Part shown: positions 17,339 to 26,721 of the stretch, piece by piece
Position numbering within the stretch: position 1 is the first letter of the stretch
Layout: the number at the start of each line of letters is the position of its first letter
From: Chitinophagaceae bacterium
GTDB lineage: Bacteria > Bacteroidota > Bacteroidia > Chitinophagales > Chitinophagaceae
DNA length: 64,000 bases
Assembly (NCBI GenBank): GCA_023957125.1
Contig: JAMLHL010000012.1
Coordinates: forward strand, 1 to 64,000
Reading direction: 5' to 3'
Translations under genes and position numbers: made by a program
Notes under the pieces: generated by a model
The model's input: the letters and a program-made list of their open reading frames with translations, nothing else
What the model was told of the DNA's origin: nothing
The model's database searches: none

Positions 17339-19018
17339 ATGCGGATGAACAAAATAACCATCTTGTTGCTTTCTTTTCAGGTGTTTGCATGGGTAAGCGC
17401 TTACTCGCAGTACACAAAGCATATTATTGTTTTTACGGATAAGGGTAATAACCCGTATTCGCTGAACCGTCCGGAGGAGTATCTTTCACCAAAAGCGCTT
17501 GCGAGACGGGCTCGTCAGCATCTTGTCGTGGATAGTTCCGATCTCCCGGTTACTCCTGATTATCTCAACCAGTTACGGCATGCGGGAGATCTGACCATCC
17601 TCAATGTTTCCAAATGGCTGAACCAGGTGTTGGTACAAACCTCCGATCCATCGGCTTTACAAAATATCAACACACTTCCTTTTATAAAATCCGTTGCAAT
17701 AGCGGCGCCGAGGGTACAGAAACCCTCAAAAAGAATAGTTGAAAAAATAACGCCGGTAAAAAAGGCAGCCCGGGCGCAGGGTATAAACGACTATTATAAT
17801 TACGGCGACATGTACCCACAGATTAATCTTCATGAAGGAGCATTTTTGCACAACAAGGGGTTTAGAGGCGAGGGGATGACCATTGCCGTTATAGATGCCG
17901 GTTTTTACCATTACGACACCAATCCCGCGTTCGACAGTATAAGACTCAATAACCAGGTACTGGGCACCTGGGATTTTGTAGCCGGAAAAAGCAGCGTAAC
18001 AGAAGAACACCTGCACGGTATGGTTTGTCTTTCCACCATTGCGGCCAACCGCCCCGGGATATTGGTAGGTACCGCACCAAAGGCAAACTTCTATTTGTTC
18101 AGGTCTGAGAATGTGAACAGCGAATATCCTGTAGAAGAACAGAACTGGGTGGCTGCTGCGGAAAGAGCCGACAGCCTGGGGGTTGACCTGATCACCTCTT
18201 CCCTGGGCTACAATACTTTTGACAATCCTGCCTTAAATCATACCTATGCCGACATGGATGGCAAAACCACTATCATCACCAGGGGAGCCGAATGGGCAGC
18301 AAAGAAAGGAATATTTGTAACCAACAGCGCCGGCAACTCAGGCACGGATAGCTGGCATTACATAATGGCACCCTCCGACGGAGAACACGTGCTTGCCATA
18401 GGAGCTGTGAACGGGGCCGGGCAGGTTGCCGGTTTTTCAAGTTACGGGCCCTCTTTTGATGGCAGGGTAAAACCCAACGTTGCATCTGTTGGATCGGGAA
18501 CGGTGGTAGCGGGCACAGACGGGAATGCCGTTGCCATGAGCGGAACCTCCCTGGCTAATCCTAACCTGGCAGGACTGATTGCCTGCCTGTGGCAGGCTTT
18601 TCCCGAATGCACCAACGCAGATATCTTTGATGCCGTTCAAAAAAGCGCCAGCCAATATGATCATCCAGACGACCGGGTGGGTTACGGCATACCCAACATG
18701 CGCCTCGCCTACGGGTTGCTGGAGAAAAAGAGAGCTCTTCAAAATGCCGAACGGATATTAAACAATGATTATTTAAAAGTATATCCTGTTCCTTTTCAAA
18801 GTAGTTTTAAATTATTACTGAAACCCAATACAAGCGGTAAAGCATATCTTTCCCTGTATAATACGGAAGGTAAAAAGGTGAAGGTAAAAACGGTGGTTAT
18901 ACAGGAAGGGATTATACAGGATATATTATTCGACGGGCTGCATCAACTGCCCGGAGGCGTTTACTGGCTTCAATATTACGACGGAAAGAACCGGCGAATG
19001 GTGCGGCTCGTGAAATGA
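17339..19018 (+). CDS. Secreted S8 (subtilisin-like) peptidase with type IX secretion C-terminal domain
   Basis: 559 residues from ATG 17339 (MRMNKITILLLSFQVFAWVSAYSQ, signal peptide); the longer frame adds 27 non-signal residues. An inhibitor-like N-terminal prodomain precedes the subtilase core. The catalytic Asp is in MTIAVIDAGFYHYD, the His in EEHLHGMVCLST, the oxyanion Asn in VTNSAGNSG and the Ser in AMSGTSLANPNLAGL. The last 80 residues (YLKVYPVPFQSSFKLLL...LPGGVYWLQYYDG...VRLVK) form a Por-type sorting domain, which directs export through the type IX secretion system and anchoring on the cell surface. Confidence 0.92.
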   Translation: MRMNKITILLLSFQVFAWVSAYSQYTKHIIVFTDKGNNPYSLNRPEEYLSPKALARRARQHLVVDSSDLPVTPDYLNQLRHAGDLTILNVSKWLNQVLVQTSDPSALQNINTLPFIKSVAIAAPRVQKPSKRIVEKITPVKKAARAQGINDYYNYGDMYPQINLHEGAFLHNKGFRGEGMTIAVIDAGFYHYDTNPAFDSIRLNNQVLGTWDFVAGKSSVTEEHLHGMVCLSTIAANRPGILVGTAPKANFYLFRSENVNSEYPVEEQNWVAAAERADSLGVDLITSSLGYNTFDNPALNHTYADMDGKTTIITRGAEWAAKKGIFVTNSAGNSGTDSWHYIMAPSDGEHVLAIGAVNGAGQVAGFSSYGPSFDGRVKPNVASVGSGTVVAGTDGNAVAMSGTSLANPNLAGLIACLWQAFPECTNADIFDAVQKSASQYDHPDDRVGYGIPNMRLAYGLLEKKRALQNAERILNNDYLKVYPVPFQSSFKLLLKPNTSGKAYLSLYNTEGKKVKVKTVVIQEGIIQDILFDGLHQLPGGVYWLQYYDGKNRRMVRLVK

Positions 19019-19137
19019 AGCAGGAGGGGAATTTGAGACTGGGTTTCGAGCTCGCAGGTTTGACCGTCAATGCCTGAATTACCTGACACCTGATTTAAAT
19101 GCTCATCAGATTTTCACATATTGCCAAACTGCCTCCC

Positions 19138-20358
19138 CTAATTTCTCAGTTCAAAAGCCTGGGAGGCGGCGCGCTTTGAAGGAAGCCATGATGCCGTTAT
19201 TGCAATAATGAACACCGTTGCCGCTACGATTGCGAAGTCGGAAAAAACCATCTTAACCGGATAATAATCAATGATAAAAGAAGTCCCTTCCAGTGGAATA
19301 AGTTTATACTGCAACTGCAGGAAACAAAGGATCACGGCCAATAATATCCCGATACCGGAACCAATAACGGCCAATACCAATCCTTCTGCCAGGAACACGC
19401 TTTGTATCCAGCTTCGCGTGGCGCCCATAGACTGGAGGATCTGGATGTCTTTTTGCTTTTCAAGCACCAGCATGCTCAGCGCCCCGATCATATTGAACGC
19501 GGCCACAATCAGAACTAAAATGAAGATGCCGAAAATCGCGTATTTCTCCAGGCGCATCACATTGTAAAGACTGCTGTTTTGTTCATAGCGGGTTTGCACC
19601 TTATACCCGCTGCCTAATAATTGCGTTACCGCCTGGCGCGTGCTTTTTTCAAGCGCGGGGTCTTCAAGCGCTATTTCGGCAGCCGTATATTCATCGGGCC
19701 CAAAATCCATGTGCTGCCGCACAAAATCCAGGTTGGTAAGCACGTATTTATTATCAAACCCCTGTTCCACCGCAAAGGCGCCGTTGGGGATGATCCTCGC
19801 TTCATTGAAGGATGCCAGGGGATTACTCAGATCGGCTGTTCCCTTTTTAGGCATATAAAGCGTAAGGGCGCTGATAGCCCGGTCGCTCAAAACAGCCACT
19901 GCGTTTTCAATGCCTACTCCCATTACAGCACCGGGATACTCGGCATCGCCCAATAAAAACTTACCTCGTACCAGGCTGTGTTCCACAGTGGTAACCCGGG
20001 TATAATTGGAGTCCACCCCTTTCAGTTCGATGATGGCCTGGAAATCCTGGTTTTGCAAAAGCGCTTTTTCTTCGGCCACCAGGGACAGGCTGCGGATATT
20101 AGCTGTCTTTTTGAGCCCGGCAATTTGTTGTGGGGTGAGCCGGATGGTTTTCCCCGAAACAGCCGTTATTTTGAGGTCCGTATAAAAAGTGGCGTAGAGT
20201 GATTTTACCAGGTCTTCAAAGCCGTTAAATGCGCTCCAAAGCACCAATAATGCCGTCGTGGCAAAAGCAATGGCAGTTACGCTCACCCAGGCGATAATGT
20301 TGATGGCATTCGTGGATTTTTTGGCTTTGAAATAGCGCCAGGCAAAAGTAAAATACAA
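19138..20358 (-). CDS. FtsX-like ABC transporter permease (LolC/LolE type)
   Basis: 406 residues with one N-terminal membrane span (INIIAWVSVTAIAFATTALLV), a large periplasmic MacB-like core domain of about 220 residues, and three C-terminal spans of the FtsX domain (YAIFGIFILVLIVAAFNMIG, the EGLVLAVIGSGIGILL region, and FAIVAATVFIIAITASWLP). The conserved LEKQKDIQILQSMGATRSW loop contacts the ATPase. Such proteins extract lipoproteins or lipids from the inner membrane. The start is TTG at 20358, or possibly an ATT four codons upstream, because no ATG lies between the upstream in-frame stop and the first span. It follows rbfA with a 32-base gap; the ATPase partner is not in the window. Confidence 0.85.
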   Translation of the reverse strand: MYFTFAWRYFKAKKSTNAINIIAWVSVTAIAFATTALLVLWSAFNGFEDLVKSLYATFYTDLKITAVSGKTIRLTPQQIAGLKKTANIRSLSLVAEEKALLQNQDFQAIIELKGVDSNYTRVTTVEHSLVRGKFLLGDAEYPGAVMGVGIENAVAVLSDRAISALTLYMPKKGTADLSNPLASFNEARIIPNGAFAVEQGFDNKYVLTNLDFVRQHMDFGPDEYTAAEIALEDPALEKSTRQAVTQLLGSGYKVQTRYEQNSSLYNVMRLEKYAIFGIFILVLIVAAFNMIGALSMLVLEKQKDIQILQSMGATRSWIQSVFLAEGLVLAVIGSGIGILLAVILCFLQLQYKLIPLEGTSFIIDYYPVKMVFSDFAIVAATVFIIAITASWLPSKRAASQAFELRN

Positions 20359-20390
20359 GCTGAGAATTTTATGCTGAGAAAATATTACAC

Positions 20391-20774
20391 TTACTCTTTA
20401 TCCTTCTCGTCCCTTTCTTCATTTATCTTTTTAAAAATCGCTTCCAATTTAAACACATGGTCCAGGGTGTCGTCCATAAAAAATTTCAGTTCGGGAATAC
20501 GCCGCAACTGATGCTTTACCCTGGATGAAAGTTCTTTTTTTATTTCCCAGGCCCTGTCTTCAATCTTTTTTAAACCCTTTTCCTGATCCTTCAGTTGAAA
20601 AAAGCTAAGGTAGATCCTGGCTTCCAGCAGATCCGGCGTTACTTTTACCGAAGAAATAGACACCATACCCCCATCCATCATGCTTAAACCAAGCCGTTGG
20701 AATATTTCATTAAATTCTTCAGCTAACAAGCTGGCTACCTGCTTTTGACGTTTTCCTTCCTGCATTTCATTCAA
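20391..20774 (-). CDS. rbfA: Ribosome-binding factor A
   Basis: 127 residues with the single KH-like domain of RbfA. The motifs are KRQKQVASLLAEEFNEIFQR, MVSISSVKVTPDLLEARIYLSF and LKHQL-type RVKHQLRRIPELKFFMDDTLDHV. It binds the small ribosomal subunit during late maturation and cold adaptation. It is divergent from the MsbA-like gene (54-base gap) and cotranscribed with the LolC/E-type permease, an arrangement seen in other Bacteroidota. Confidence 0.94.
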   Translation of the reverse strand: MNEMQEGKRQKQVASLLAEEFNEIFQRLGLSMMDGGMVSISSVKVTPDLLEARIYLSFFQLKDQEKGLKKIEDRAWEIKKELSSRVKHQLRRIPELKFFMDDTLDHVFKLEAIFKKINEERDEKDKE

Positions 20775-20828
20775 GTTTGGTGGCTGTAAATTTACTTACT
20801 TTGCCGTTCAATCCGATCAACAAACATA

Positions 20829-22637
20829 ATGAAGAAATATTCGAGGATATTCCGCTATCTGAAGCAATACCGTTTCCAGATTGTTCTTTACTTTATTTGT
20901 ATCACCTTATCCATCGTTTTTTCGGTTGTCTCCCTGGGCATGCTGGCGCCTTTTTTTGACCTGATTTTTATGGGCAATGAGATGGGGATGGTACCTAAGG
21001 CAGACAGCCCTGTTACGGCTTATATCCGCAAACTGCTGTTGTTATGGGCCGGCGATCTGAATCCCAAAGGCGCTCTGGCCTTTATTTGTATCATCATTGT
21101 GGTTTCCATCTTTCTCAAGAACCTGTTTTTGTACCTGTCTTTTAATATCCTGAATCCCATAAAAAACCAGATCGTTAATATCCTGCGGATGGAATTATAC
21201 CACAAGATCCTTGGGTTACCTATAGGGTATTTTACGGAAAAAAGGAAAGGCGACCTGATCAGCCGGATCACCAATGATGTATCTGAAGTTGAGGTGTCCC
21301 TGGTAGGCGCTTTGGAAGGCTGGATCCGCGACCCGCTGACCATCCTGATCAATTTTGCCGTATTATTTTATATCAGCCCCCAGCTTACGGTGGCTATCCT
21401 GGTATGCATTCCATTGGTGGGTTTCATCCTGGGAAGAGTGTCGAGGGCTTTAAAGCGGCAGTCCAACAAAGCTGCCATAAAATTAGGGGAATCGCTTTCA
21501 GTATTGGATGAAACCCTGAACGGGTTACGGGTAATCAAGGCCTTTAATATTGAAAGGTTACTCAGAAAGAGATTTGAAGATATCAATGATGAGTTATTGG
21601 AGGCAAAAAACAATATCAGTCGCCGCCGCGACCTGGCTTCGCCTATGTCTGAATTTCTGGGCGTGCTGGTTTTTGTAGGGATCCTCTGGTTTGGCGGGCA
21701 GTTGGTATTAAGTCAGCAATTATCGCTTTCCCCCTCCATGTTCCTGGCTTATCTTGCTATGTTCTACAACATCATTAACCCGGTAAAAACCCTATCTACC
21801 TCCTTCAGCAATATGCAAAAAGGTTCTTCGGCTATTGTGCGGATAGAAGAGATATTGAACACCCGGGTGACAGTTGATGACAACCCGAACGGGCAGCCAT
21901 TGTCCTCATTTAATAACAGTATTGAATTTCGTGATGTATCTTTTGCCTATGATGACGCCGTTATTCTAAGTGGTATCCATCTTACTATTGAAAAAGGAAA
22001 AACAGTGGCGCTCGTAGGCTCTTCGGGCGCGGGCAAATCTACCCTGGCCGACCTGGTGCCTCGTTTTCATGACGTAACGGGGGGAGAAGTATTGATTGAC
22101 GGCACCAATATTAAAGACTATTCGCTTCATGATGTGCGTAGCCTGATGAGTATTGTAACCCAGGAGCCCATCCTGTTTAATGATACCATAGCCAATAACA
22201 TAGCCCTGGGGCAGCCCGGCGCCCCACAGGAGGATATTATACGGGCGGCAAAAATTGCCAATGCGCACGATTTTATCATCAAAAAGGAAGGAGGCTACGA
22301 GAGTAATATCGGCGACCGGGGTACCAAGCTCAGCGGGGGTGAAAGGCAGCGTCTCACCATTGCCAGGGCGGTGCTTAAAAATCCACCCATCCTCATATTG
22401 GACGAAGCTACTTCTTCACTGGATACCGAAAGTGAAAGGCTGGTGCAGGACGCTATCAATAATCTCATGACCGACCGCACTTCTATTGTGATAGCCCACC
22501 GGTTGTCCACAGTAAGGCACGCCGATGAGATATTGGTGCTGCAAAAAGGAAAGATAGCTGAAAGGGGTACCCACGACCAGCTGATGGCGTTGAAAGGCAT
22601 CTACCGCCGGCTGGTGGAGATGCAGGAAGTGAGATAA
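20829..22637 (+). CDS. MsbA-like ABC exporter (fused permease and ATPase)
   Basis: 602 residues. Six membrane segments occupy about residues 20-310. The nucleotide-binding domain has Walker A GSSGAGKSTLADLVPRF, the Q-loop in VTQEPILF, signature LSGGERQRLTIARA and Walker B ILILDEATSSLD with the H-loop in IVIAHRLSTV. It works as a homodimer and most likely flips lipid A core or another lipid across the inner membrane, but drug or peptide export cannot be excluded. It is divergent from rbfA and has no partner gene downstream. Confidence 0.9.
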   Translation: MKKYSRIFRYLKQYRFQIVLYFICITLSIVFSVVSLGMLAPFFDLIFMGNEMGMVPKADSPVTAYIRKLLLLWAGDLNPKGALAFICIIIVVSIFLKNLFLYLSFNILNPIKNQIVNILRMELYHKILGLPIGYFTEKRKGDLISRITNDVSEVEVSLVGALEGWIRDPLTILINFAVLFYISPQLTVAILVCIPLVGFILGRVSRALKRQSNKAAIKLGESLSVLDETLNGLRVIKAFNIERLLRKRFEDINDELLEAKNNISRRRDLASPMSEFLGVLVFVGILWFGGQLVLSQQLSLSPSMFLAYLAMFYNIINPVKTLSTSFSNMQKGSSAIVRIEEILNTRVTVDDNPNGQPLSSFNNSIEFRDVSFAYDDAVILSGIHLTIEKGKTVALVGSSGAGKSTLADLVPRFHDVTGGEVLIDGTNIKDYSLHDVRSLMSIVTQEPILFNDTIANNIALGQPGAPQEDIIRAAKIANAHDFIIKKEGGYESNIGDRGTKLSGGERQRLTIARAVLKNPPILILDEATSSLDTESERLVQDAINNLMTDRTSIVIAHRLSTVRHADEILVLQKGKIAERGTHDQLMALKGIYRRLVEMQEVR

Positions 22638-22640
22638 GGC

Positions 22641-22682
22641 AAATGTGAAAAATGTGAAAATGTGAAAATGTGAAAATGAAAA
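22641..22682. repeat. Short tandem repeat, AATGTGAAA units
   Basis: Directly after the MsbA-like stop, a unit of about nine bases (AATGTGAAA) is repeated four to five times, with small length variations. It is a likely slippage tract outside any gene. Confidence 0.7.
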
Positions 22683-22692
22683 TACTGCGGTC

Positions 22693-22766
22693 AGCACCCG
22701 AGTAGTGCTGTTCGGACGTCTCCGACTCCGAACTTTGTATGTTCTCCCGGGACTCTGTCCCGGGAG
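22693..22766. repeat. Three consecutive perfect hairpins
   Basis: Three inverted repeats follow each other: AGCAC/GTGCT at 22693-22709, GTTCGGA/TCCGAAC at 22710-22733 and CTCCCGGGA/TCCCGGGAG at 22744-22766. The last one could act as a terminator for either strand but lacks a T-run. The arrangement of serial GC-rich hairpins is like the arrays at 38.5-39.9 kb. Confidence 0.6.
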
Positions 22767-22891
22767 TGAACCGATGGTTAGAAAGTTTTTAGTTGACAAA
22801 CCCGAAATTTACTAACTCTAACCGAAAACATCCGGGTTTCCCTGCGACCTGCTCCCAGCAACTAACGCCAAACTCCAAACTTCCCACTCCC

Positions 22892-23323
22892 TCACGTCAG
22901 TTCCTTTTTCATTAAATAGTGAGGAATGGTTACTTCTTCAAATTCGTCCCCTGAAATAGTGTATCCGAATTTTTGATAAAACCCGATGACCGATTTACGG
23001 GCATGCATGATAATGGTATGATAGCCCCTGTCCCTGGCCACATTTTCTGCGAAACTAATGATTGAAGCGCCTATACCCTTTTTCTGAAGATTGCTGCTTA
23101 CGGCCATCTGGCGGAGCCTGCAGGTTTTCGGATTGGTGGCGGTAAGCATACAGCAGCCTATCAGCTTATCTTCCTCAAAAGCTCCTATCAGCAGGTCGTT
23201 CTTTTCCTTATGGATATCCTCGGGATCAAAGTATAATCCCAGCGGTTTACGCAGGATTTCATCCCGTAATTGTATCATTTGATGGTATTCCTTTGAATTG
23301 TGATCAATGATCTTCAGGGGCAT
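22892..23323 (-). CDS. GNAT family N-acetyltransferase
   Basis: 143 residues. The acetyl-CoA-binding motif A is RQMAVSSNLQKKGIGASII (Q-x-x-G-x-G), followed by motif B in KSVIGFYQKFGYTISGDEF. The N-terminus (HNSKEYHQMIQLRDEILRKPLG) is typical of small ElaA/YjdJ-like acetyltransferases that act on unknown small molecules or amino groups. It is a single gene, convergent with the MsbA-like gene and divergent from acpP. Confidence 0.85.
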   Translation of the reverse strand: MPLKIIDHNSKEYHQMIQLRDEILRKPLGLYFDPEDIHKEKNDLLIGAFEEDKLIGCCMLTATNPKTCRLRQMAVSSNLQKKGIGASIISFAENVARDRGYHTIIMHARKSVIGFYQKFGYTISGDEFEEVTIPHYLMKKELT

Positions 23324-23492
23324 ATTATTGATTTACAGGTAAATTACTTAAAAATACAATAAAATTCAGAGCGAGTCCGGGTATCAATTCTCAATGCAAG
23401 GCCAGCGCGGCGGTTTGCCCGTTGGAGCACCTGCATTTCTACTCCGGGGGGAAACTAAATGACTATCTTTTTGATACAAATTCAAATAGATA

Positions 23493-23521
23493 TTGTTTTT
23501 ATCCCAAAAACTATATTTTTG
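23493..23521 (+). promoter_or_regulatory. Candidate promoter of acpP
   Basis: TATTTTTG at 23514-23521 matches the Bacteroidota -7 consensus TAnnTTTG, and TTG at 23493-23495 lies 18 bases before it, close to the usual -33/-7 spacing. The predicted start point falls about 20 bases before the acpP start codon. Position and spacing both fit, so this is one of the better promoter calls in the window. Confidence 0.6.
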
Positions 23522-23549
23522 CACCCAGTATTAACCAAATTTTACAATC

Positions 23550-23786
23550 ATGTCCGACATTGCAACAAGAGTGAAGAAGATTATTGTTGACAAACTCGGT
23601 GTTGATGAAGCCGAAGTAACCCCGGAAGCATCTTTTACCAATGATCTGGGTGCTGATTCTTTAGACACTGTAGAACTGATCATGGAATTCGAAAAAGAAT
23701 TCAATATCTCAATTCCTGATGAGCAGGCTGAAACCATTACTACTGTAGGTCAGTCTATCGCTTATCTTGAAGAACACGCAAAGTAA
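23550..23786 (+). CDS. acpP: Acyl carrier protein
   Basis: 78 residues, acidic and helical. Ser 37 in [18 protein letters not shown] is the phosphopantetheine attachment site. It carries growing acyl chains for type II fatty acid synthesis in the cytoplasm. It is followed after 38 bases by fabF and then rnc, the common acpP-fabF-rnc order, so an operon is very likely. Confidence 0.97.
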   Translation: MSDIATRVKKIIVDKLGVDEAEVTPEASFTNDLGADSLDTVELIMEFEKEFNISIPDEQAETITTVGQSIAYLEEHAK

Positions 23787-23824
23787 TTTTCTCCCTATTT
23801 CCACGATCGCAGGCAAACCGGCTT

Positions 23825-25079
23825 ATGGATTTAAAAAGAGTTGTTGTAACTGGTATTGGCGCTTTAACCCCGTTGGGAAACTCCGTGCCCGACTATTGGC
23901 ACGGATTGATTAATGGCGTTTCAGGAGCTAATCCCATCACCCTGTTTGATGCTTCAAAATTCAAAACAAGGTTTGCCTGCGAATTAAAGCATTTTGATCC
24001 CACCAACTTCCTGGATAGAAAGGAAGCCCGTAAAATGGACCGCTTTACGCAAACCGCATTGGTCTGCAGCGATGAGGCGGTAAAAGATGCGGGTATCAGC
24101 AAAGAAACGGTCAATCCGGACCGGGTAGGGGTCATCTTTTCCAGCGGTATCGGGGGATTGATCACTTTCCAGGAGGAGGTAACGGAGTTTGCTAAAGGAG
24201 ACGGCACGCCCCGGTTTAATCCTTTCTTTATTCCGAAGATGATCTTGGACATAGCCGCCGGGCGGATATCCATGCGCCATGGTTTCCGGGGCCCCAATTA
24301 CGCGGTGGTTTCGGCTTGTGCATCGTCAACCCATGCTATTATGGACGCCTTTAACCTGATTCGTTTGGGCAAGGCGGATATCATCCTGGCCGGTGGAAGC
24401 GAAAGCGTGATCAAAGAAGCGGGCGTGGGCGGGTTTAATGCTATGAAGGCCCTGAGCGAAAGGAACGACGATCCGCTGACAGCCTCCCGTCCTTTTGATA
24501 AAGACCGCGATGGTTTTGTAATAGGGGAAGGAGCGGGCATGCTGATCCTGGAAAATCTGGAACATGCTTTGGCACGGGGAGCTAATATTGTATGCGAAAT
24601 TGCCGGCGCCGGTGCTACTGCCGATGCCCACCATATTACCGCACCTCATCCGGAAGGCTTAGGCGCAAAAAACGTGATGTTTGCCACCCTCCAGGACGCG
24701 GGTATGAAACCTGAAGACATAGATTATATCAATGTCCACGGTACCTTCCACTCCATTGGGAGACATTTCGGAGGTAAAAGCCATTCAAACCGTTTTTGGC
24801 GAACATGCCTATCATCTGAATATCAGCTCCACCAAGTCAATGACCGGGCATCTGCTGGGCGCTGCCGGAGTAATAGAGGCCATAGCCTGTGCCATGGCAG
24901 TAAAAAATGATATCGTTCCGCCCACCATCAATCATTTTACTGACGATGAAGGTCTGGATCCCCGGTTAAATTTCACCTTTTGGAAGTCGCAGAAGCGAGA
25001 GGTGCGCGCAGCTCTTAGCAATACCTTCGGCTTCGGCGGACACAATGCATCGGTGATATTAAAAAAATATTCCGCCTGA
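23825..25079 (+). pseudogene. fabF: 3-oxoacyl-ACP synthase II, interrupted by a one-base frameshift
   Basis: The first frame (from 23825) encodes residues 1-307 of FabF with active-site Cys 165 in VVSACASSTHAI and His 305 in NVHGT. At CCTT (24744-24747) an extra T shifts the frame; the expected continuation STPLGDISEVKAIQTVFG resumes at 24747 in another frame and runs to 25079 with the second catalytic His in SMTGHLLGAAG. Joined, the protein has about 417 residues, normal for FabF, and the catalytic residues (Cys 165, His 305, His 342) are spaced as in E. coli. As written, the product would be cut off in a 361-residue form without its last catalytic region. Since FabF elongates fatty acids and is flanked by acpP and rnc, a sequencing error is the likeliest cause. 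Confidence 0.9.
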
Positions 25080-25127
25080 TTTTTTCGTTAATGGCTGTAG
25101 AGGCGGCAACTTCTAACCGAGTTGTTT

Positions 25128-25135
25128 TACATTTG
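25128..25135 (+). promoter_or_regulatory. Candidate -7 element before rnc
   Basis: TACATTTG matches TAnnTTTG and lies 22 bases before the rnc start, in the gap after fabF. A convincing -33 element was not found, so rnc may rely mainly on the acpP promoter. Confidence 0.35.
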
Positions 25136-25156
25136 TAGTCTATCACCATAAAAAAG

Positions 25157-25897
25157 ATGCGCTTGACCCTAGTGCGGTATTTTATTCAATATCTTTCGAT
25201 TGACAAAACCGACCGGCCTTTTTACAAACAATTGTGCAATGTCCTGGGTTTTGTTCCGGGCAATTTTACCTTATACAAAACGGCTTTAAGTCATCGCTCG
25301 GTGAGGGAAAGCACCGATCAAAATAATGAACGGCTCGAATACCTGGGCGATGCGATCCTGAGCGGAATTGTGGCGGATTATTTATTCAGAAGATATCCCT
25401 ACCGGGAAGAAGGCTTTTTGACGGAAATGAGGAGCAAGATGGTGAACCGCCAAACCCTGAATGATATAGCGGTTAAAATGGGACTGAAAAAGATCACCAT
25501 TTACAACAGGAACGATGGTTCCCTAAAGGTAAGCCAGATCTTCGGCAATACCCTTGAGGCCGTTGTAGGCGCAGTATATACAGATAAGGGCTTCAGGCAT
25601 ACCAAGCGATGGGTATTGCATCACATGATCATCCCCTATATGTTTATTGAAGATCTCGAGACGATGGAGATCAACCAAAAAAATAAGCTGTACGGGTGGG
25701 CCAATAAAAACGGGAAAATACTGGAATTTGAAACGCTCGAAGAGCGGTTTGAAAACGGCCGACGCCTGTTTACCGTGGGCGCCGTGGTGGACGGGGAATT
25801 GATCGCAGAAGGGAAAGCCTTCAATAAAAAAGACGCCAGCCAGATCGCCTCCCAGGTAGCTGTGGACAAATTAGGACTGGGGAAAACCGACGATTGA
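25157..25897 (+). CDS. rnc: Ribonuclease III
   Basis: 246 residues. The signature NERLEYLGDAIL (57-68) carries the metal-binding Glu and Asp; a second acidic motif is GNTLEAVVGAVYTDKG. The C-terminal double-stranded-RNA-binding domain (YGWANKNGKILEFETLE... AEGKAFNKKDASQIASQVA) covers about 175-240. It cleaves double-stranded RNA in rRNA processing and antisense regulation. It is the last gene of the acpP-fabF-rnc set. Confidence 0.96.
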   Translation: MRLTLVRYFIQYLSIDKTDRPFYKQLCNVLGFVPGNFTLYKTALSHRSVRESTDQNNERLEYLGDAILSGIVADYLFRRYPYREEGFLTEMRSKMVNRQTLNDIAVKMGLKKITIYNRNDGSLKVSQIFGNTLEAVVGAVYTDKGFRHTKRWVLHHMIIPYMFIEDLETMEINQKNKLYGWANKNGKILEFETLEERFENGRRLFTVGAVVDGELIAEGKAFNKKDASQIASQVAVDKLGLGKTDD

Positions 25898-26163
25898 GCC
25901 TTCTTCTCACACGGGCGCGTTGCAGATTTTAGCATCCGTTTCTTCCTGTTTTTTCAAAAAATGAAGAATAATAAACAATTATTGTTCACCCTTTAGCCTT
26001 TACAACGATATATAATTGAAACAGACGGCTTTATAGCCGGGACGGACCAGGAGTAGCTGCCGGCAATTATAAAGGCAAAAACCGATAGGTCTAAATACCC
26101 CTGTCGGATAGACGAAGAAATAGCTCAAATATTGTATCTTACCACCAAAAGATACAATTCATT

Positions 26164-26721
26164 TTGGAATCCCTTACAGATTGGTTTACCCGAAGCCCGG
26201 AGCGCTCATTGAAGCGGATTTATGAAGATAATTACCCCTGGCTGGAAAATTTTATCCGCCAGCGGGCCGGCAATGACGCAGATGCCGGAGATATCTTCCA
26301 GGAAGCTCTTGCAGCGGCCTGGATAAATTTACGGGAAAGAAGATTCAACGGAGGTCCGGAACAGTTTAATGCCTATTTACGGCAGATATGTAAATATAAA
26401 TGGATCAGCCAATTAAGATCATCAACACGGCGGAAGATGATCTATAATGAAAAGTTATTACAGCAGGAGATCGCCGATTGTGATCATGGAAGCCTGGAAA
26501 CAGCATTACAGCAGACGGATTGGCTGAAACAGAGTTTTGAAAAACTGGGGAAAAAATGCAGGGAGGTGTTGGGATTATTTTATTACCAGGGGAAACCGAT
26601 GAGTGATATTGCCGTTAAAATGGGTAACACGGAAGAAAGTATAAAAACGATCAAGTATCGTTGTATGATGCAGTTGAGAAAACACTTTTTAGAAGAAATG
26701 AAAAAAAATGGAGCCTTATAA
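26164..26721 (+). CDS. ECF-type RNA polymerase sigma factor
   Basis: 185 residues from a TTG codon; no in-frame ATG occurs before conserved region 2. Region 2 is YEDNYPWLENFIRQRAG...DIFQEALAAAWINLRERRF and region 4 is LGKKCREVLGLFYYQGKPMSDIAVKMGNTEESIKTIKYRCM, a helix-turn-helix that would read the -35 box. It overlaps the next gene, a membrane protein with an N-terminal part typical of anti-sigma factors, by 14 bases. It probably drives its own operon (anti-sigma/TPR and TPR-CHAT genes) in response to a signal at the membrane. Confidence 0.9.
   Translation: MESLTDWFTRSPERSLKRIYEDNYPWLENFIRQRAGNDADAGDIFQEALAAAWINLRERRFNGGPEQFNAYLRQICKYKWISQLRSSTRRKMIYNEKLLQQEIADCDHGSLETALQQTDWLKQSFEKLGKKCREVLGLFYYQGKPMSDIAVKMGNTEESIKTIKYRCMMQLRKHFLEEMKKNGAL

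Noticed and set aside
23340..23480. Possible small structured RNA before acpP
   Set aside because: GC-rich and partly self-complementary, but no match to SRP RNA, 6S RNA or tRNA motifs could be seen.
23893..24297. 134-codon minus-strand frame
   Set aside because: It is antisense to the FabF N-terminal half, which is clearly coding.
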